Shown: piece by piece, positions 7,374-15,194 of the stretch
How the letters are laid out: each line of letters opens with the position of its first letter
Position numbering within the stretch: position 1 is the first letter of the stretch
NCBI GenBank assembly: GCA_016699575.1
Contig: CP064979.1
Coordinates: 1,426,001 to 1,490,000 of the forward strand
Length of the DNA: 64,000 nt
Origin: Flavobacteriales bacterium
GTDB taxonomy: Bacteria; Bacteroidota; Bacteroidia; Flavobacteriales_F; PHOS-HE28
Direction of reading: 5' to 3'
Program-made: the position numbers and the translations under genes
Notes under the pieces: generated by a model
What the model was told of the DNA's origin: nothing
Seen by the model: the letters and a program-made list of their open reading frames with translations, nothing else
The model's database searches: none

Positions 7374-7904
7374 TCACTTCACTGGGCTAACAACTCTGCT
7401 GTCCGCTTTCAGCACTTCCAACATACCTCCGTTCCGATGTCGCCCCTTTTCGCCTAGGCTGTACGAAAGATACCTGCTGTCAATCTGCGCGACCACTGTG
7501 GGAAACGAAACCAAACGCCCCCTAACTACACCAGCCAAGCGCGAGTTAATGGCAAGACCTGTTGCGCTCTTCCATCTCTGTGCTCCAGCCTCGTCGAGTT
7601 TGACCAAAACCACTTCACGAGTTGCAGGAGGTACGCTATTCGAGTTCTCGTCAAGCATCAGCTCAACCATGTTCCCTGCCGTCAGGATGGGCATGGAATC
7701 GACAAAGACCGTTTGTCCTTCCCACTCAAACTGCACTCCCATGGTATCCAGCGTTTCGAAGTACCAACCTGTAACCAAGTTTCGACTACCCATGGAAAAG
7801 CTCAATGAGTCCCAACTCGCGTCCACTACTACTTGTGATTGCGAGGGCGTACTTCGGCATTGCAGAAGAAGTACTGCCAAGACAAGACCTATTGCCGTTC
7901 TCAT
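7374..7904 (-). CDS. Lipoprotein with SecDF P1-head-like domain
   Basis: The 176-residue protein has a lipobox (LVLAVLLLQC, Cys at residue 16). Its C-terminal half reads like the P1 head subdomain of SecD/SecDF: VVLVKLDEAGAQRWKSAT, then SRLAGVVRGRLVSFPTVVAQI, then a short strand. In SecDF that domain is part of a much larger membrane protein; here it stands alone as a lipoprotein. The gene lies 12 bases after the aldehyde-dehydrogenase-like gene and may be co-transcribed, though its base composition looks more AT-rich. Function is unknown; a role in secretion is only a guess. Confidence 0.72.
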   Translation of the reverse strand: MRTAIGLVLAVLLLQCRSTPSQSQVVVDASWDSLSFSMGSRNLVTGWYFETLDTMGVQFEWEGQTVFVDSMPILTAGNMVELMLDENSNSVPPATREVVLVKLDEAGAQRWKSATGLAINSRLAGVVRGRLVSFPTVVAQIDSRYLSYSLGEKGRHRNGGMLEVLKADSRVVSPVK

Positions 7905-7916
7905 TTCGGCCCGATT

Positions 7917-8879
7917 TCAATATCCCCCACCCCCACCCTGCCCTTTCTCAATGGGGTGCCAGGTGGTCTTCACCTCTTGGGTGTCGAGGATGAAGTAGGG
8001 GCCTTGCGCTTCAGTACTGGACCAATCCGTGACTTTCGGATAGACCATACGCTTGAGGTTGCAGGTGGCTTCGGTGTCCAACATCGTGCGCTCCTCCTTG
8101 GTGGCATCGGCGACGACGACCGCGTTGATGTCCATGTGCGCGACGAGCGGTTTGAGGAGCTCACTGCGGAAGCCTGTCATGAGGTTGACGACGCCGCCGG
8201 GCAGGTCGCTGGTGGCGAGCACTTCGGTGAAGGTGACGGCAGGTAGCGGCATGCTTTCGCTGGCGACCACCACGCAGGTGTTGCCGCCCGCGATGACGGG
8301 AGCGATGGTGCTGACGAGTCCCAGCAACGCACTCCCCGCAGGCACCATGATGCCCACCACACCGGTGGGTTCGTAAACGCTGAAGTTGAAGTGCGAGGTG
8401 TTGGTGGGGTTAACGCTGCTGAAGACCGCCTGGTACTTGTCGCACCAACCGGCGTAGTAGAGCCAGCGGTCGATGGCTTCGGAGACGCGCGCTTCGGCGT
8501 GCTCCTTCGCACCGCCGTGGAGCATGATCTCGTGCACGAACTGCGCGCGGCGCCCTTCGAGCATCTCGCCGATGCGATAGAGGATCTGGCTGCGGTTGAA
8601 GGCACTACGGCCGGCCCATCCGCCGAGCGCGCCACGCGCCGCGATGACGGCATCGCGCACGTCCTTGCGGCTGCTGCGGCAGACGTTGGCCAACACTTCG
8701 CCGTTGGCGCCCTTGGGCTGGTAGTAGCGGCCGCTCTCGGTGCGCGGAAACTTGCCGCCGATGAAGATCTTGTAGGTCTTCATCACGGGCACGCGAGCGG
8801 CCTTCTTCGCCGTGCCGTTGGTGGCGTGGCCGTTGAGACCGGCCTTGACCGTTGAGGGTTTTGCGAGGGTCTTGCTCAT
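7917..8879 (-). CDS. Short aldehyde dehydrogenase paralogue lacking the catalytic half
   Basis: The 320 residues align by eye with the NAD-binding half of the ALDH fold: KIFIGGKFPRTESGRYY, FNRSQILYRIGEMLEGRR, EPTGVVGIMVPAGSALLGLVS, VIAGGNTCVVVASES and LATSDLPGGVVNLMTG. A usual ALDH is about 480 residues with a catalytic Cys after this region; here the protein ends instead with a Gly-rich tail. Short ALDH paralogues of this type are known beside full-length ALDH and deoC genes in other bacteria, but neither is present here. It is thus probably a natural short form and likely not an active dehydrogenase alone. A Lys/Ala-rich N-terminal extension of about 30 residues is present. Confidence 0.82.
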   Translation of the reverse strand: MSKTLAKPSTVKAGLNGHATNGTAKKAARVPVMKTYKIFIGGKFPRTESGRYYQPKGANGEVLANVCRSSRKDVRDAVIAARGALGGWAGRSAFNRSQILYRIGEMLEGRRAQFVHEIMLHGGAKEHAEARVSEAIDRWLYYAGWCDKYQAVFSSVNPTNTSHFNFSVYEPTGVVGIMVPAGSALLGLVSTIAPVIAGGNTCVVVASESMPLPAVTFTEVLATSDLPGGVVNLMTGFRSELLKPLVAHMDINAVVVADATKEERTMLDTEATCNLKRMVYPKVTDWSSTEAQGPYFILDTQEVKTTWHPIEKGQGGGGGY

Positions 8880-8902
8880 GGGTTCACCCGAACGGGCAAG
8901 AC

Positions 8903-8910
8903 CAAAACTA
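8903..8910 (-). promoter_or_regulatory. -7 promoter element for the short ALDH gene
   Basis: The minus strand reads TAGTTTTG, an exact TAnnTTTG match 23 bases before the ATG at 8879. It would separate this gene from the atp operon upstream. Confidence 0.5.
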
Positions 8911-8948
8911 CGATGCCTATCGAAGGCGCAGGTCTGCGAAGACCGCGA

Positions 8949-9833
8949 TCAGCCCTTCAGCGCCTCCGCACCGCCGACGATCTCCAGGATCTCGCCGGTG
9001 ATGGCGGCCTGGCGGGCCTTGTTGTAGGACAGCTTCAGGTCCTTCAGCAGGCTGTCCGCGTTGTCGGTGGCCTTGTGCATGGCCGTCATGCGCGCGCCGT
9101 GCTCGGCGGCGTGACTGTCCAAGAGCGCCTTGTACAGCTGGATCTTCAGGCTCTTGGGGATGATCTCCTCCACGATGGTGGCCCGATCGGGTTCCATGAT
9201 GTGGTCGGACTTCGACTGCCCCTTTTCGATCGCGCCCGAAATAATCGGGAGAATGGGCAGGTACTGCTCTTCGCTGAGCACCTGCACGGCTGCGTTCTTG
9301 AACTTGTTGTACACCAGCGTCACCTGGTCGTACACGCCGTCGGCGAAGAGCTTCATGATGAGCTCGGCCTTGGGCGCCACCTTGTCGAAGTTGAGGCCGT
9401 CGTAGAGGCTGGCTCCGTCAGCGGGCAAGTCGGCGCTGAAGTGTTTGGTGCGGCGGTAGTTGTCCATCGCCTTCTTGCCCAGCGGCAGCACATGCACGGT
9501 GCGGCCTTGCGCTTCGTGCTCGGCCACCAGCTTACGGATGGAGCGGAACACCTGGGTGTTGAAGGCCCCGGCCAGACCACGGTTGCTGACGATGGCGACC
9601 AAGAGCACGTTCTTCACCTCGCGCTTCGTGCTGTACTTGCCCTCGCTACCATCGAGGCTGGCGCTCACATTGCTGAGGATGGTCTGCAGCTTCTCCGCGT
9701 AAGGCCGCATGCGCGTGATGGCGTCCTGGGCGCGGCGCAGCTTGGCGGCGCTCACCATCTTCATGGCGGCCGTAATCTGCTTGGTGCTGTTCACCGAGAC
9801 GATCCGGTTGCGGACTTCCTTCAGATTGGCCAT
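8949..9833 (-). CDS. atpG: ATP synthase F1 gamma subunit
   Basis: The start at 9833 gives MANLKEVRNRIVSVNSTKQITAAMKMVSAAKLRRAQ, the conserved N-terminal coiled-coil helix of gamma. The C-terminal helix (ARMTAMHKATDNADSLLKDL, then NKARQAAITGEILEIVGGAEAL) is also standard. The 294-residue length is normal. Gamma is the central rotor stalk of F1. It is the last gene of the atp cluster and is separated from atpA by a 92-bp spacer with a strong inverted repeat, which may set its expression level. Confidence 0.97.
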   Translation of the reverse strand: MANLKEVRNRIVSVNSTKQITAAMKMVSAAKLRRAQDAITRMRPYAEKLQTILSNVSASLDGSEGKYSTKREVKNVLLVAIVSNRGLAGAFNTQVFRSIRKLVAEHEAQGRTVHVLPLGKKAMDNYRRTKHFSADLPADGASLYDGLNFDKVAPKAELIMKLFADGVYDQVTLVYNKFKNAAVQVLSEEQYLPILPIISGAIEKGQSKSDHIMEPDRATIVEEIIPKSLKIQLYKALLDSHAAEHGARMTAMHKATDNADSLLKDLKLSYNKARQAAITGEILEIVGGAEALKG

Positions 9834-9846
9834 TGCCGAGAGTTTC

Positions 9847-9918
9847 GAGTGGTGAGCGGTGAGTGGCGAGTGCTGCGATGGGCAGCACTCGCCACTCACC
9901 GCTCGTTACTCACCACTT
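9847..9918. repeat. Inverted pair of heptamer repeat arrays between atpA and atpG
   Basis: Four near-copies of the heptamer GAGYGGY run from 9847 to 9874, and the same heptamer runs in reverse complement on the other side of a 5-base loop. Bases 9854-9876 and 9882-9904 are perfect 23-bp inverted arms. The transcript of atpA-atpG can fold into a very stable hairpin here. There is no U-tract, so a processing or attenuation element is more likely than a plain terminator. Confidence 0.85.
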
Positions 9919-9925
9919 GGGTTCA

Positions 9926-11506
9926 TCAGTTGTCCAAGCTCTTCACCAGGTCGGCGGCCACTTTCTCGAGCGTACCGGTGATCTGGTCGTTGTAGTCGCC
10001 CTTCTTCAGCCCGGCCAACACGTCGCTGTGCTTGTTGCGCAGCATGGTGATGAACTCGGCCTCGAACTGCTTCACGTTCTTCGTCGGGATCTTGCTCAGC
10101 AGGCCCTTGGTTCCGCAGTAGATGATGGCGATCTGCTCCTCAACGCGCATGGGGCTGTTCTGCCCTTGCTTGAGGATCTCCACGTTGCGCGCTCCCTTGT
10201 CGAGCACGGCTTTGGTGGTGGCGTCGAGGTCGCTGCCGAACTTGCTGAAGGCCTCCAGTTCGCGGTACTGCGCCTGGTCGAGCTTCAGCGTACCGGCCAC
10301 CTTCTTCATGCTCTTGATCTGTGCGTTACCACCTACGCGGCTCACGCTGATACCCACGTTGATCGCAGGGCGCACACCGCTGAGGAAGAGGTTGCTCTCC
10401 AAGAAGATCTGCCCGTCGGTGATGGAGATCACGTTCGTGGGGATGTAAGCGGACACGTCACCGGCCTGCGTCTCGATGATCGGCAGAGCGGTCAACGAAC
10501 CACCGCCTTTCACTTTGCCTTTCAGCGAAGCGGGCAGGTCGTTCATTTGACTGGCCACGGTGTTGTCCTCGGTCACCTTCGCGGCACGCTCCAACAGACG
10601 GCTGTGCAGGTAAAACACGTCACCCGGGTAAGCCTCACGTCCTGGAGGACGGCGCAGCAGAAGCGAAACTTCGCGATAAGCAACAGCTTGCTTCGAGAGA
10701 TCATCGTACACGATCAGTGCAGGACGGCCGGTGTCGCGGAAGAACTCGCCGATGGCAGCACCGGTGAACGGTGCGTAGAACTGCATCGGTGCGGGATCGC
10801 TGGCGTTAGCGGCCACCACCACCGTGTAGGGCATGGCGCCGTTCTCCTCCAGTGTCTTCACCGTGGCGGCCACGGTGCTGCCCTTCTGGCCCACGGCCAC
10901 GTAGATGCAGAACACCGGCTGACCGGCCTCATAGAACTCCTTCTGGTTGATGATGGTGTCGATCGCTACGGTGCTCTTGCCCGTCTGGCGGTCGCCGATG
11001 ATCAATTCGCGCTGGCCGCGGCCGATGGGGATCATGGCGTCAACGGCCTTGATGCCCGTCTGGAGCGGCTCCTTCACCGGCTGGCGGTAAATGACGCCGG
11101 GGGCTTTGCGCTCCAGCGGCATCTCGAAGGTCTCGCCCTGGATGGGGCCTTTGCCATCGATCGGCTCACCGAGGGTGTTCACCACGCGGCCCACCATGCC
11201 TTCGCCCACGTTGATGCTGGCGATGCGCTTGGTGCGCTTCACGGTGTCGCCCTCCTTGATGCCCACGCTGGGACCCAGGAGCACTGCACCCACGTTGTCC
11301 TCCTCGAGGTTCAGTACGATGGCCTGCAGGCCGCTGGCGAACTCGACCAGCTCACCGCTCTGCACGCTCTTCAGGCCGTAGATGCGGGCGATACCATCAC
11401 CCACCTGCAATACGCTACCGACCTCTTCGAGCTCGGCCTCCGTGCGGAAACCGGCGAGTTCTTGCTTGAGGATCGCCGTCACTTCGGCGGGTTTCACTTC
11501 TGCCAT
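9926..11506 (-). CDS. atpA: ATP synthase F1 alpha subunit
   Basis: The 526-residue protein has the Walker A motif GDRQTGKS at residues 171-178, preceded by VDAMIPIGRGQRELIIGD, and the signature ALIVYDDLSKQAVAYRE. The N-terminal beta-barrel domain (VLQVGDGIARIYGL) and C-terminal helical domain are complete. Alpha carries non-catalytic nucleotide sites and, in general, part of each catalytic interface with beta. The beta subunit gene is not in this cluster, so it must lie elsewhere with epsilon, as is common in Bacteroidota. Confidence 0.98.
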   Translation of the reverse strand: MAEVKPAEVTAILKQELAGFRTEAELEEVGSVLQVGDGIARIYGLKSVQSGELVEFASGLQAIVLNLEEDNVGAVLLGPSVGIKEGDTVKRTKRIASINVGEGMVGRVVNTLGEPIDGKGPIQGETFEMPLERKAPGVIYRQPVKEPLQTGIKAVDAMIPIGRGQRELIIGDRQTGKSTVAIDTIINQKEFYEAGQPVFCIYVAVGQKGSTVAATVKTLEENGAMPYTVVVAANASDPAPMQFYAPFTGAAIGEFFRDTGRPALIVYDDLSKQAVAYREVSLLLRRPPGREAYPGDVFYLHSRLLERAAKVTEDNTVASQMNDLPASLKGKVKGGGSLTALPIIETQAGDVSAYIPTNVISITDGQIFLESNLFLSGVRPAINVGISVSRVGGNAQIKSMKKVAGTLKLDQAQYRELEAFSKFGSDLDATTKAVLDKGARNVEILKQGQNSPMRVEEQIAIIYCGTKGLLSKIPTKNVKQFEAEFITMLRNKHSDVLAGLKKGDYNDQITGTLEKVAADLVKSLDN

Positions 11507-11518
11507 GGCAATGCGGTC

Positions 11519-12079
11519 TTAGAGTTCCGGTCGATAAGGGTTCTCGGAGAATTTGCGGCGAAGGTCGCCGAGACGGCGGCTCACGCTGCCGTCGTACTGC
11601 TCGTCGCCGACGCGCACGATGATGCCGCCGATGAGCGCGGGATCCACCTTCTCCGAGAGGACGATGGATTTACCGGGATGGTTCTTCTCGGCCAGCTCCA
11701 CCACTTGCTTGCGCACGTGGTCGTTGATGGGCGCGGCACTGCGCACCTCGGCTAGCACGATGTTCTGGTGCTCGCGGTACAGCTCCAGGAAGGCCTGCGC
11801 CACTTGCGGCAACATGGACTCGCGGCCTTTGCGCACCATGATGCCCATGAAGCGGTGCGTCACTTCGCCCACATTGCCTGCGAACACCTTGGCCAGCACG
11901 GCGGCTTTTGTGTCGGCCTTCACCACGGGGCTCTTCAGCAGCAGCACCAGGTCGGGATTGGCCTTGCACGTATCGGCCAGCAAGCGCATGTCCTGCTCAG
12001 CGGCGGCCAGGTTGCCTTGGTCCACGCTCAGCTGCATCAGCGAGCGGGCGTAGCGGTAGGCAACGGGTGCAACGTTCAT
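11519..12079 (-). CDS. atpH: ATP synthase F1 delta subunit
   Basis: The 186 residues start VAYRYARSLMQLSVDQGNL and contain the family's middle segment FMGIMVRKGRESMLPQVAQAFLELY and the C-terminal VDPALIGGIIVRVGDEQYDGSVSRRLGDL. Delta (OSCP) links F1 to the peripheral stalk. The start overlaps the atpF stop in an ATGA, so the two are translationally coupled. It ends 12 bases before atpA. Confidence 0.96.
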   Translation of the reverse strand: MNVAPVAYRYARSLMQLSVDQGNLAAAEQDMRLLADTCKANPDLVLLLKSPVVKADTKAAVLAKVFAGNVGEVTHRFMGIMVRKGRESMLPQVAQAFLELYREHQNIVLAEVRSAAPINDHVRKQVVELAEKNHPGKSIVLSEKVDPALIGGIIVRVGDEQYDGSVSRRLGDLRRKFSENPYRPEL

Positions 12080-12582
12080 GATTTGCGCAGGTCGGCTTCG
12101 TTCATCACTTTCTCCACGAGCGACTTCTGTGCGGCGGCATCACCGAGCTTGTCGCGCAGGATGCGCTCGGCCACTTGGATGCTGAGCTCGGCCACCTGGT
12201 TCTTCATGTCCGTGATGGCGGCCATCTTTTCGTTGCGGATGTCCTCGCGGGCACGGGCGAGCAGGGCATCGCCTTCGGCCTTGGCGCGGGTCTTCGCCTC
12301 GGCGATCTCGCGATCGCGGATGTCGCGCGCTTCCTTCAGCAGCACTTCGCGTTCCTCGCGCGCCTGGCGCATGAGATCCTCGTTGCGCGCCATCATGGCG
12401 GCGTTCTCCTCGCGGGCCTTCTTCGCTTCGTTGAGCGCGTCGGCAATGGAGGCCTCACGGTCCTTCAGCCCCTTGAGGATGGGCTTCCAGGCGAACTTGG
12501 CCAGGATGAACAGCACTGCCAGGAACGACAGTGTCATCCAGAAGATGAGGCCGAAAGCCGGCTCTACAAGGCTCAGCAGCAT
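12076..12582 (-). CDS. atpF: ATP synthase F0 b subunit
   Basis: The 168 residues have one N-terminal membrane helix (GLIFWMTLSFLAVLFILAKFAW) followed by KPILKGLKDREASIADALNEAKKAREEN and a long charged coiled coil rich in Ala, Arg and Glu. This is the standard peripheral-stalk b subunit. Its stop overlaps the atpH start by four bases. Length is normal for a single (not b/b') type. Confidence 0.96.
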   Translation of the reverse strand: MLLSLVEPAFGLIFWMTLSFLAVLFILAKFAWKPILKGLKDREASIADALNEAKKAREENAAMMARNEDLMRQAREEREVLLKEARDIRDREIAEAKTRAKAEGDALLARAREDIRNEKMAAITDMKNQVAELSIQVAERILRDKLGDAAAQKSLVEKVMNEADLRKS

Positions 12583-12631
12583 GGGCGTGCGGGTTCAGTG
12601 AATGGTAAGAGAGGGAAAATGCGGACGAGCC

Positions 12632-12892
12632 TTAGTGCGTCACCGGCATTTCCTTCAGCACCACGAGCAGGCCCACCACCATGGCGAAGAAGGCAGCACC
12701 TTCAACGAGAGCGGCGGTGAGGATCATGTTGGCGCGCAGATCGTTCATGGCTTCCGGCTGGCGGGCCATGGCTTGCACGGCGTCGCCACCGATACGGCCG
12801 ATGCCAACACCGGCACCGAGGGCAGCGAGACCAGCGCCAAGAGCGGCGATACCGTAGCCAACGCCGAGGTCGAGGAGAACAGAGAGCAACAT
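12632..12892 (-). CDS. atpE: ATP synthase F0 c subunit
   Basis: The 86 residues form two hydrophobic helices joined by the polar loop ARQPEAMNDLR. The ion-binding carboxylate is Glu64 in ALVEGAAFF. Neighbouring residues lack the Gln/Ser set typical of sodium-type rings, which points to proton coupling (inference). Helix 1 carries the glycine-rich packing motif GAGLAALGAGVGIG. The gene is followed 49 bases later by atpF and preceded by atpB. Confidence 0.97.
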   Translation of the reverse strand: MLLSVLLDLGVGYGIAALGAGLAALGAGVGIGRIGGDAVQAMARQPEAMNDLRANMILTAALVEGAAFFAMVVGLLVVLKEMPVTH

Positions 12893-12922
12893 GTGATCGT
12901 GGTGTTTAAGGAGTGTTCTGGT

Positions 12923-14128
12923 TCAATGGTGGTGCGGCTCCTCCACCGCAGAGCCGATGTACATGGCGCTGAGGAAGGTGAAGACGTAAGCTTGGATGAA
13001 GGCGACCAGCAGTTCGAGCATGGTCATGAAGACGGTGAAGGCGAGCGACATGATGGACACGCCGTAACCCGCGCCGGCGCTGTTCTCGCCGAACACGAAG
13101 ATCAAGCTGAAGAAGCTCAGCGCGATGATGTGGCCCGCCGTGATGTTGGCGAACAATCGGATCATGAGCACGAAGGGCTTCAGGAACATGCCCAGGATCT
13201 CCACCGGCGTGAGGATGCCCAGCACCCAGCCCGGCACGCCCGGCATGGCCACGATGTGCCCCCAGTAGTGCTTGTTGCCGTTCACTGAAACGATGATGAA
13301 GGTGATGAGCGCCAGCACCAGCGTAACCGCGATGTTGCCCGTGAGGTTGGCGCCGCCCGGGAAGAAGGGCACCAGGCCCATGAGGTTGTTGAGGAAGATG
13401 AAGAAGAAGGCCGTGAGCAAGTAGGGCATGAAGCGCTCGTACTTCTTCTCGCCGATGGCGCTCTTGGCCACATCGTCGCGCACGAAGAGGATGATGGGCT
13501 CCACCAGGTTCTGCAGACCGGTGGGCGCCTGGCCCGCGCGCCGCGTGTAGGCCTTTGCCACGCTCATGAAGATGATGAGCAGCACCGCCAGGCTGATGAA
13601 CAGGCTCATCACGTTCTTGGTGATGCTGATGTCCCACGTGGCCTTGGTCAGTTCTTCGTTCACCGTGGCGTGGTGGGCATCGGTGCCGTCCGGGTCGTTC
13701 ACGGCCACCACATGGCCCTCGTGCAGGGCATAGCCGCCGTAGGTCTTGTGGCCATGGTCGAACCGGCTGCTGCTGAACACACTGAAGCCACGCTCGCTGT
13801 TGTACAGGATCACAGGCAGGGGCAAACTGGTATGGCCCCACAGGTGCCAGCCGTGCTCATCGCCGATGTGGTCCATGATGAGCTTGCCGGCGTTGAATTT
13901 CTCCTTGTGGTCCGCGGCTGGGGCTGCTTCCGCCGCGTGCTCAGCCACGGCGCCGTTGTCCATGGCGATCGCCGCTACTTGGGCGCTGTCGTGGGTGTGG
14001 CCGGGGGCGCTGTGGTCGTGCCCATGGTCCTGGGCGCACAAAAGGGCCGGGACGAAGGCTCCAACCATCGCGAAAACCGCGTTCAGCAAGACTTTCCGGA
14101 GGAACAGCGTGTTCGGGAGGCCCTTCAT
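12923..14128 (-). CDS. atpB: ATP synthase F0 a subunit with signal peptide and His-rich N-terminal region
   Basis: The 401-residue protein has an N-terminal signal-like segment (NAVFAMVGAFVPALLCAQ) and then about 135 extracytoplasmic residues rich in His (QDHGHDHSAPGHTHDS) before the first canonical membrane helix. The channel arginine is Arg324 in MIRLFANITAGH. The helix pair ending in EEPHHH is also His-rich. Such extended a subunits occur in Bacteroidota and exceed the roughly 270 residues of E. coli AtpB. It is the first gene of atpBEFHAG. The promoter-like element at 14137-14144 lies 8 bases upstream. Confidence 0.95.
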   Translation of the reverse strand: MKGLPNTLFLRKVLLNAVFAMVGAFVPALLCAQDHGHDHSAPGHTHDSAQVAAIAMDNGAVAEHAAEAAPAADHKEKFNAGKLIMDHIGDEHGWHLWGHTSLPLPVILYNSERGFSVFSSSRFDHGHKTYGGYALHEGHVVAVNDPDGTDAHHATVNEELTKATWDISITKNVMSLFISLAVLLIIFMSVAKAYTRRAGQAPTGLQNLVEPIILFVRDDVAKSAIGEKKYERFMPYLLTAFFFIFLNNLMGLVPFFPGGANLTGNIAVTLVLALITFIIVSVNGNKHYWGHIVAMPGVPGWVLGILTPVEILGMFLKPFVLMIRLFANITAGHIIALSFFSLIFVFGENSAGAGYGVSIMSLAFTVFMTMLELLVAFIQAYVFTFLSAMYIGSAVEEPHHH

Positions 14129-14136
14129 TGCGGCCG

Positions 14137-14144
14137 CGAAAGTA
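14137..14144 (-). promoter_or_regulatory. -7 promoter element of the atp operon
   Basis: The minus strand reads TACTTTCG and ends 8 bases before the atpB ATG at 14128, implying a near-leaderless transcript. Confidence 0.5.
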
Positions 14145-14206
14145 GATGCTGCGGGAATACGGTGTGAGGGGGTGTGGGAAAGTCGCGCGGACCCCGGGGA
14201 AAGGAT

Positions 14207-14234
14207 GCCTCAGAACACCTCCTTCACAATGGCC
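14207..14234. repeat. Copy 2 of a 28-bp direct repeat: duplicated metF 3' tail
   Basis: These 28 bases are identical, and in the same orientation, to 22400-22427, which encode the last residues of MetF (IVKEVF) and its stop codon. Here they are non-coding and lie 20 bases downstream of the last T9SS gene. With the metF copy they bracket an 8.2-kb block of T9SS cargo genes. Confidence 0.9.
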
Positions 14235-14254
14235 TGTGGTAGCGCATGGTGCCG

Positions 14255-15187
14255 TTACTCCACAATGAGCTTGGCACTCTGGAGCCATGGGGACGCATTG
14301 GCCAAGCGCACAAGGTAGAGCCCTGCATTCAACCCAGAGAGTTGGATGATGTTCGTACCGTACTGGACCAAAAACTGCCGCACGACCAGGCCACGGGTAT
14401 CCAGGATTTCCAGAGGTAGTGATGCACTGTGTGGCTCGTGGATGGTGACGGTGAAGGTAGCCGAGCATTGCACAGGGTTGGGGTGGCAGGAAAAGCTCGT
14501 TTGCCCTGCGCGTTCCGCGACCGAGGTCCACTCGATACCGATGCAGCTATCCACGTCGGCTTGATAGACGGGTATCTCGTGGTTGCGGACGCCGCTGCTG
14601 TCGGCGTGGCAGAGGGTCAGGGAAACGTCGTAGTTGATGTCCCACCATGTACTGGGCCATTCCAGCCCCGCAAGAGACCCAATACCCTCGGACCAGACCA
14701 TCACTGTGGGGGAACCAGGGACATGGAAGTACAGAAAGCGAGGTCCGGCAACACTGGTTAGAACGCCGTTCGGTACATCCTGGGTAACACTGTCCAAGAC
14801 CAACAATTCATAGTCCTGCCCACCGGCAAGGGACAAGCCCCAGACGGAAATGGTATCGCCGACCTGCACACTCCAATCGTACAGCAGGTACTCGGTTCCG
14901 TTGACGAGCTGAAAGACTTGCGCCGTGGCGGTGTCTTCTCTCCACAACTGGTTCCAAGTGTTGAAGCCGTAAGGCCAATCGCCGTATGACAACACTTTGT
15001 ACGTCGTTCCGTTCACCGTTGAATCGCCGATCACCGAGTGTTTGTAGTCGTGACTGACGAAGATGTGCTGATACAGGTTCCAACTTGCGCCGTCAACCAA
15101 CATCGGCCGATAGGCCTGTGCATGGGTTGCAACGGCGATGCACCATGCAGCAACCAAGTGAAGCAGGGGAAGTAGGCGACCGCGCAT
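14255..15187 (-). CDS. Secreted protein with T9SS sorting domain (310 aa)
   Basis: The start at 15187 gives MRGRLLPLLHLVAAWCIAVATHAQ, a good signal peptide. The mature part resembles other Bacteroidota secreted proteins with short beta-rich stretches (WNLYQHIFVSHDYKHS, GDTISVWGLSL) and no recognised enzyme motif. The C-terminal 80 residues (SCHPNPVQCSATFTVTI to AKLIVE) form a T9SS sorting domain. It begins 7 bases after the stop of the preceding T9SS gene, so the two share an operon. Function unknown; surface or released cargo is predicted. Confidence 0.85.
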   Translation of the reverse strand: MRGRLLPLLHLVAAWCIAVATHAQAYRPMLVDGASWNLYQHIFVSHDYKHSVIGDSTVNGTTYKVLSYGDWPYGFNTWNQLWREDTATAQVFQLVNGTEYLLYDWSVQVGDTISVWGLSLAGGQDYELLVLDSVTQDVPNGVLTSVAGPRFLYFHVPGSPTVMVWSEGIGSLAGLEWPSTWWDINYDVSLTLCHADSSGVRNHEIPVYQADVDSCIGIEWTSVAERAGQTSFSCHPNPVQCSATFTVTIHEPHSASLPLEILDTRGLVVRQFLVQYGTNIIQLSGLNAGLYLVRLANASPWLQSAKLIVE

Positions 15188-15194
15188 GGGTTTT

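Noticed and set aside
9863..11755. Long plus-strand open frame opposite atpA (630 codons)
   Set aside because: It is a shadow frame of high-GC coding DNA; its translation is Val/His/Leu-rich with no family motifs, while the opposite strand is clearly AtpA and AtpH.
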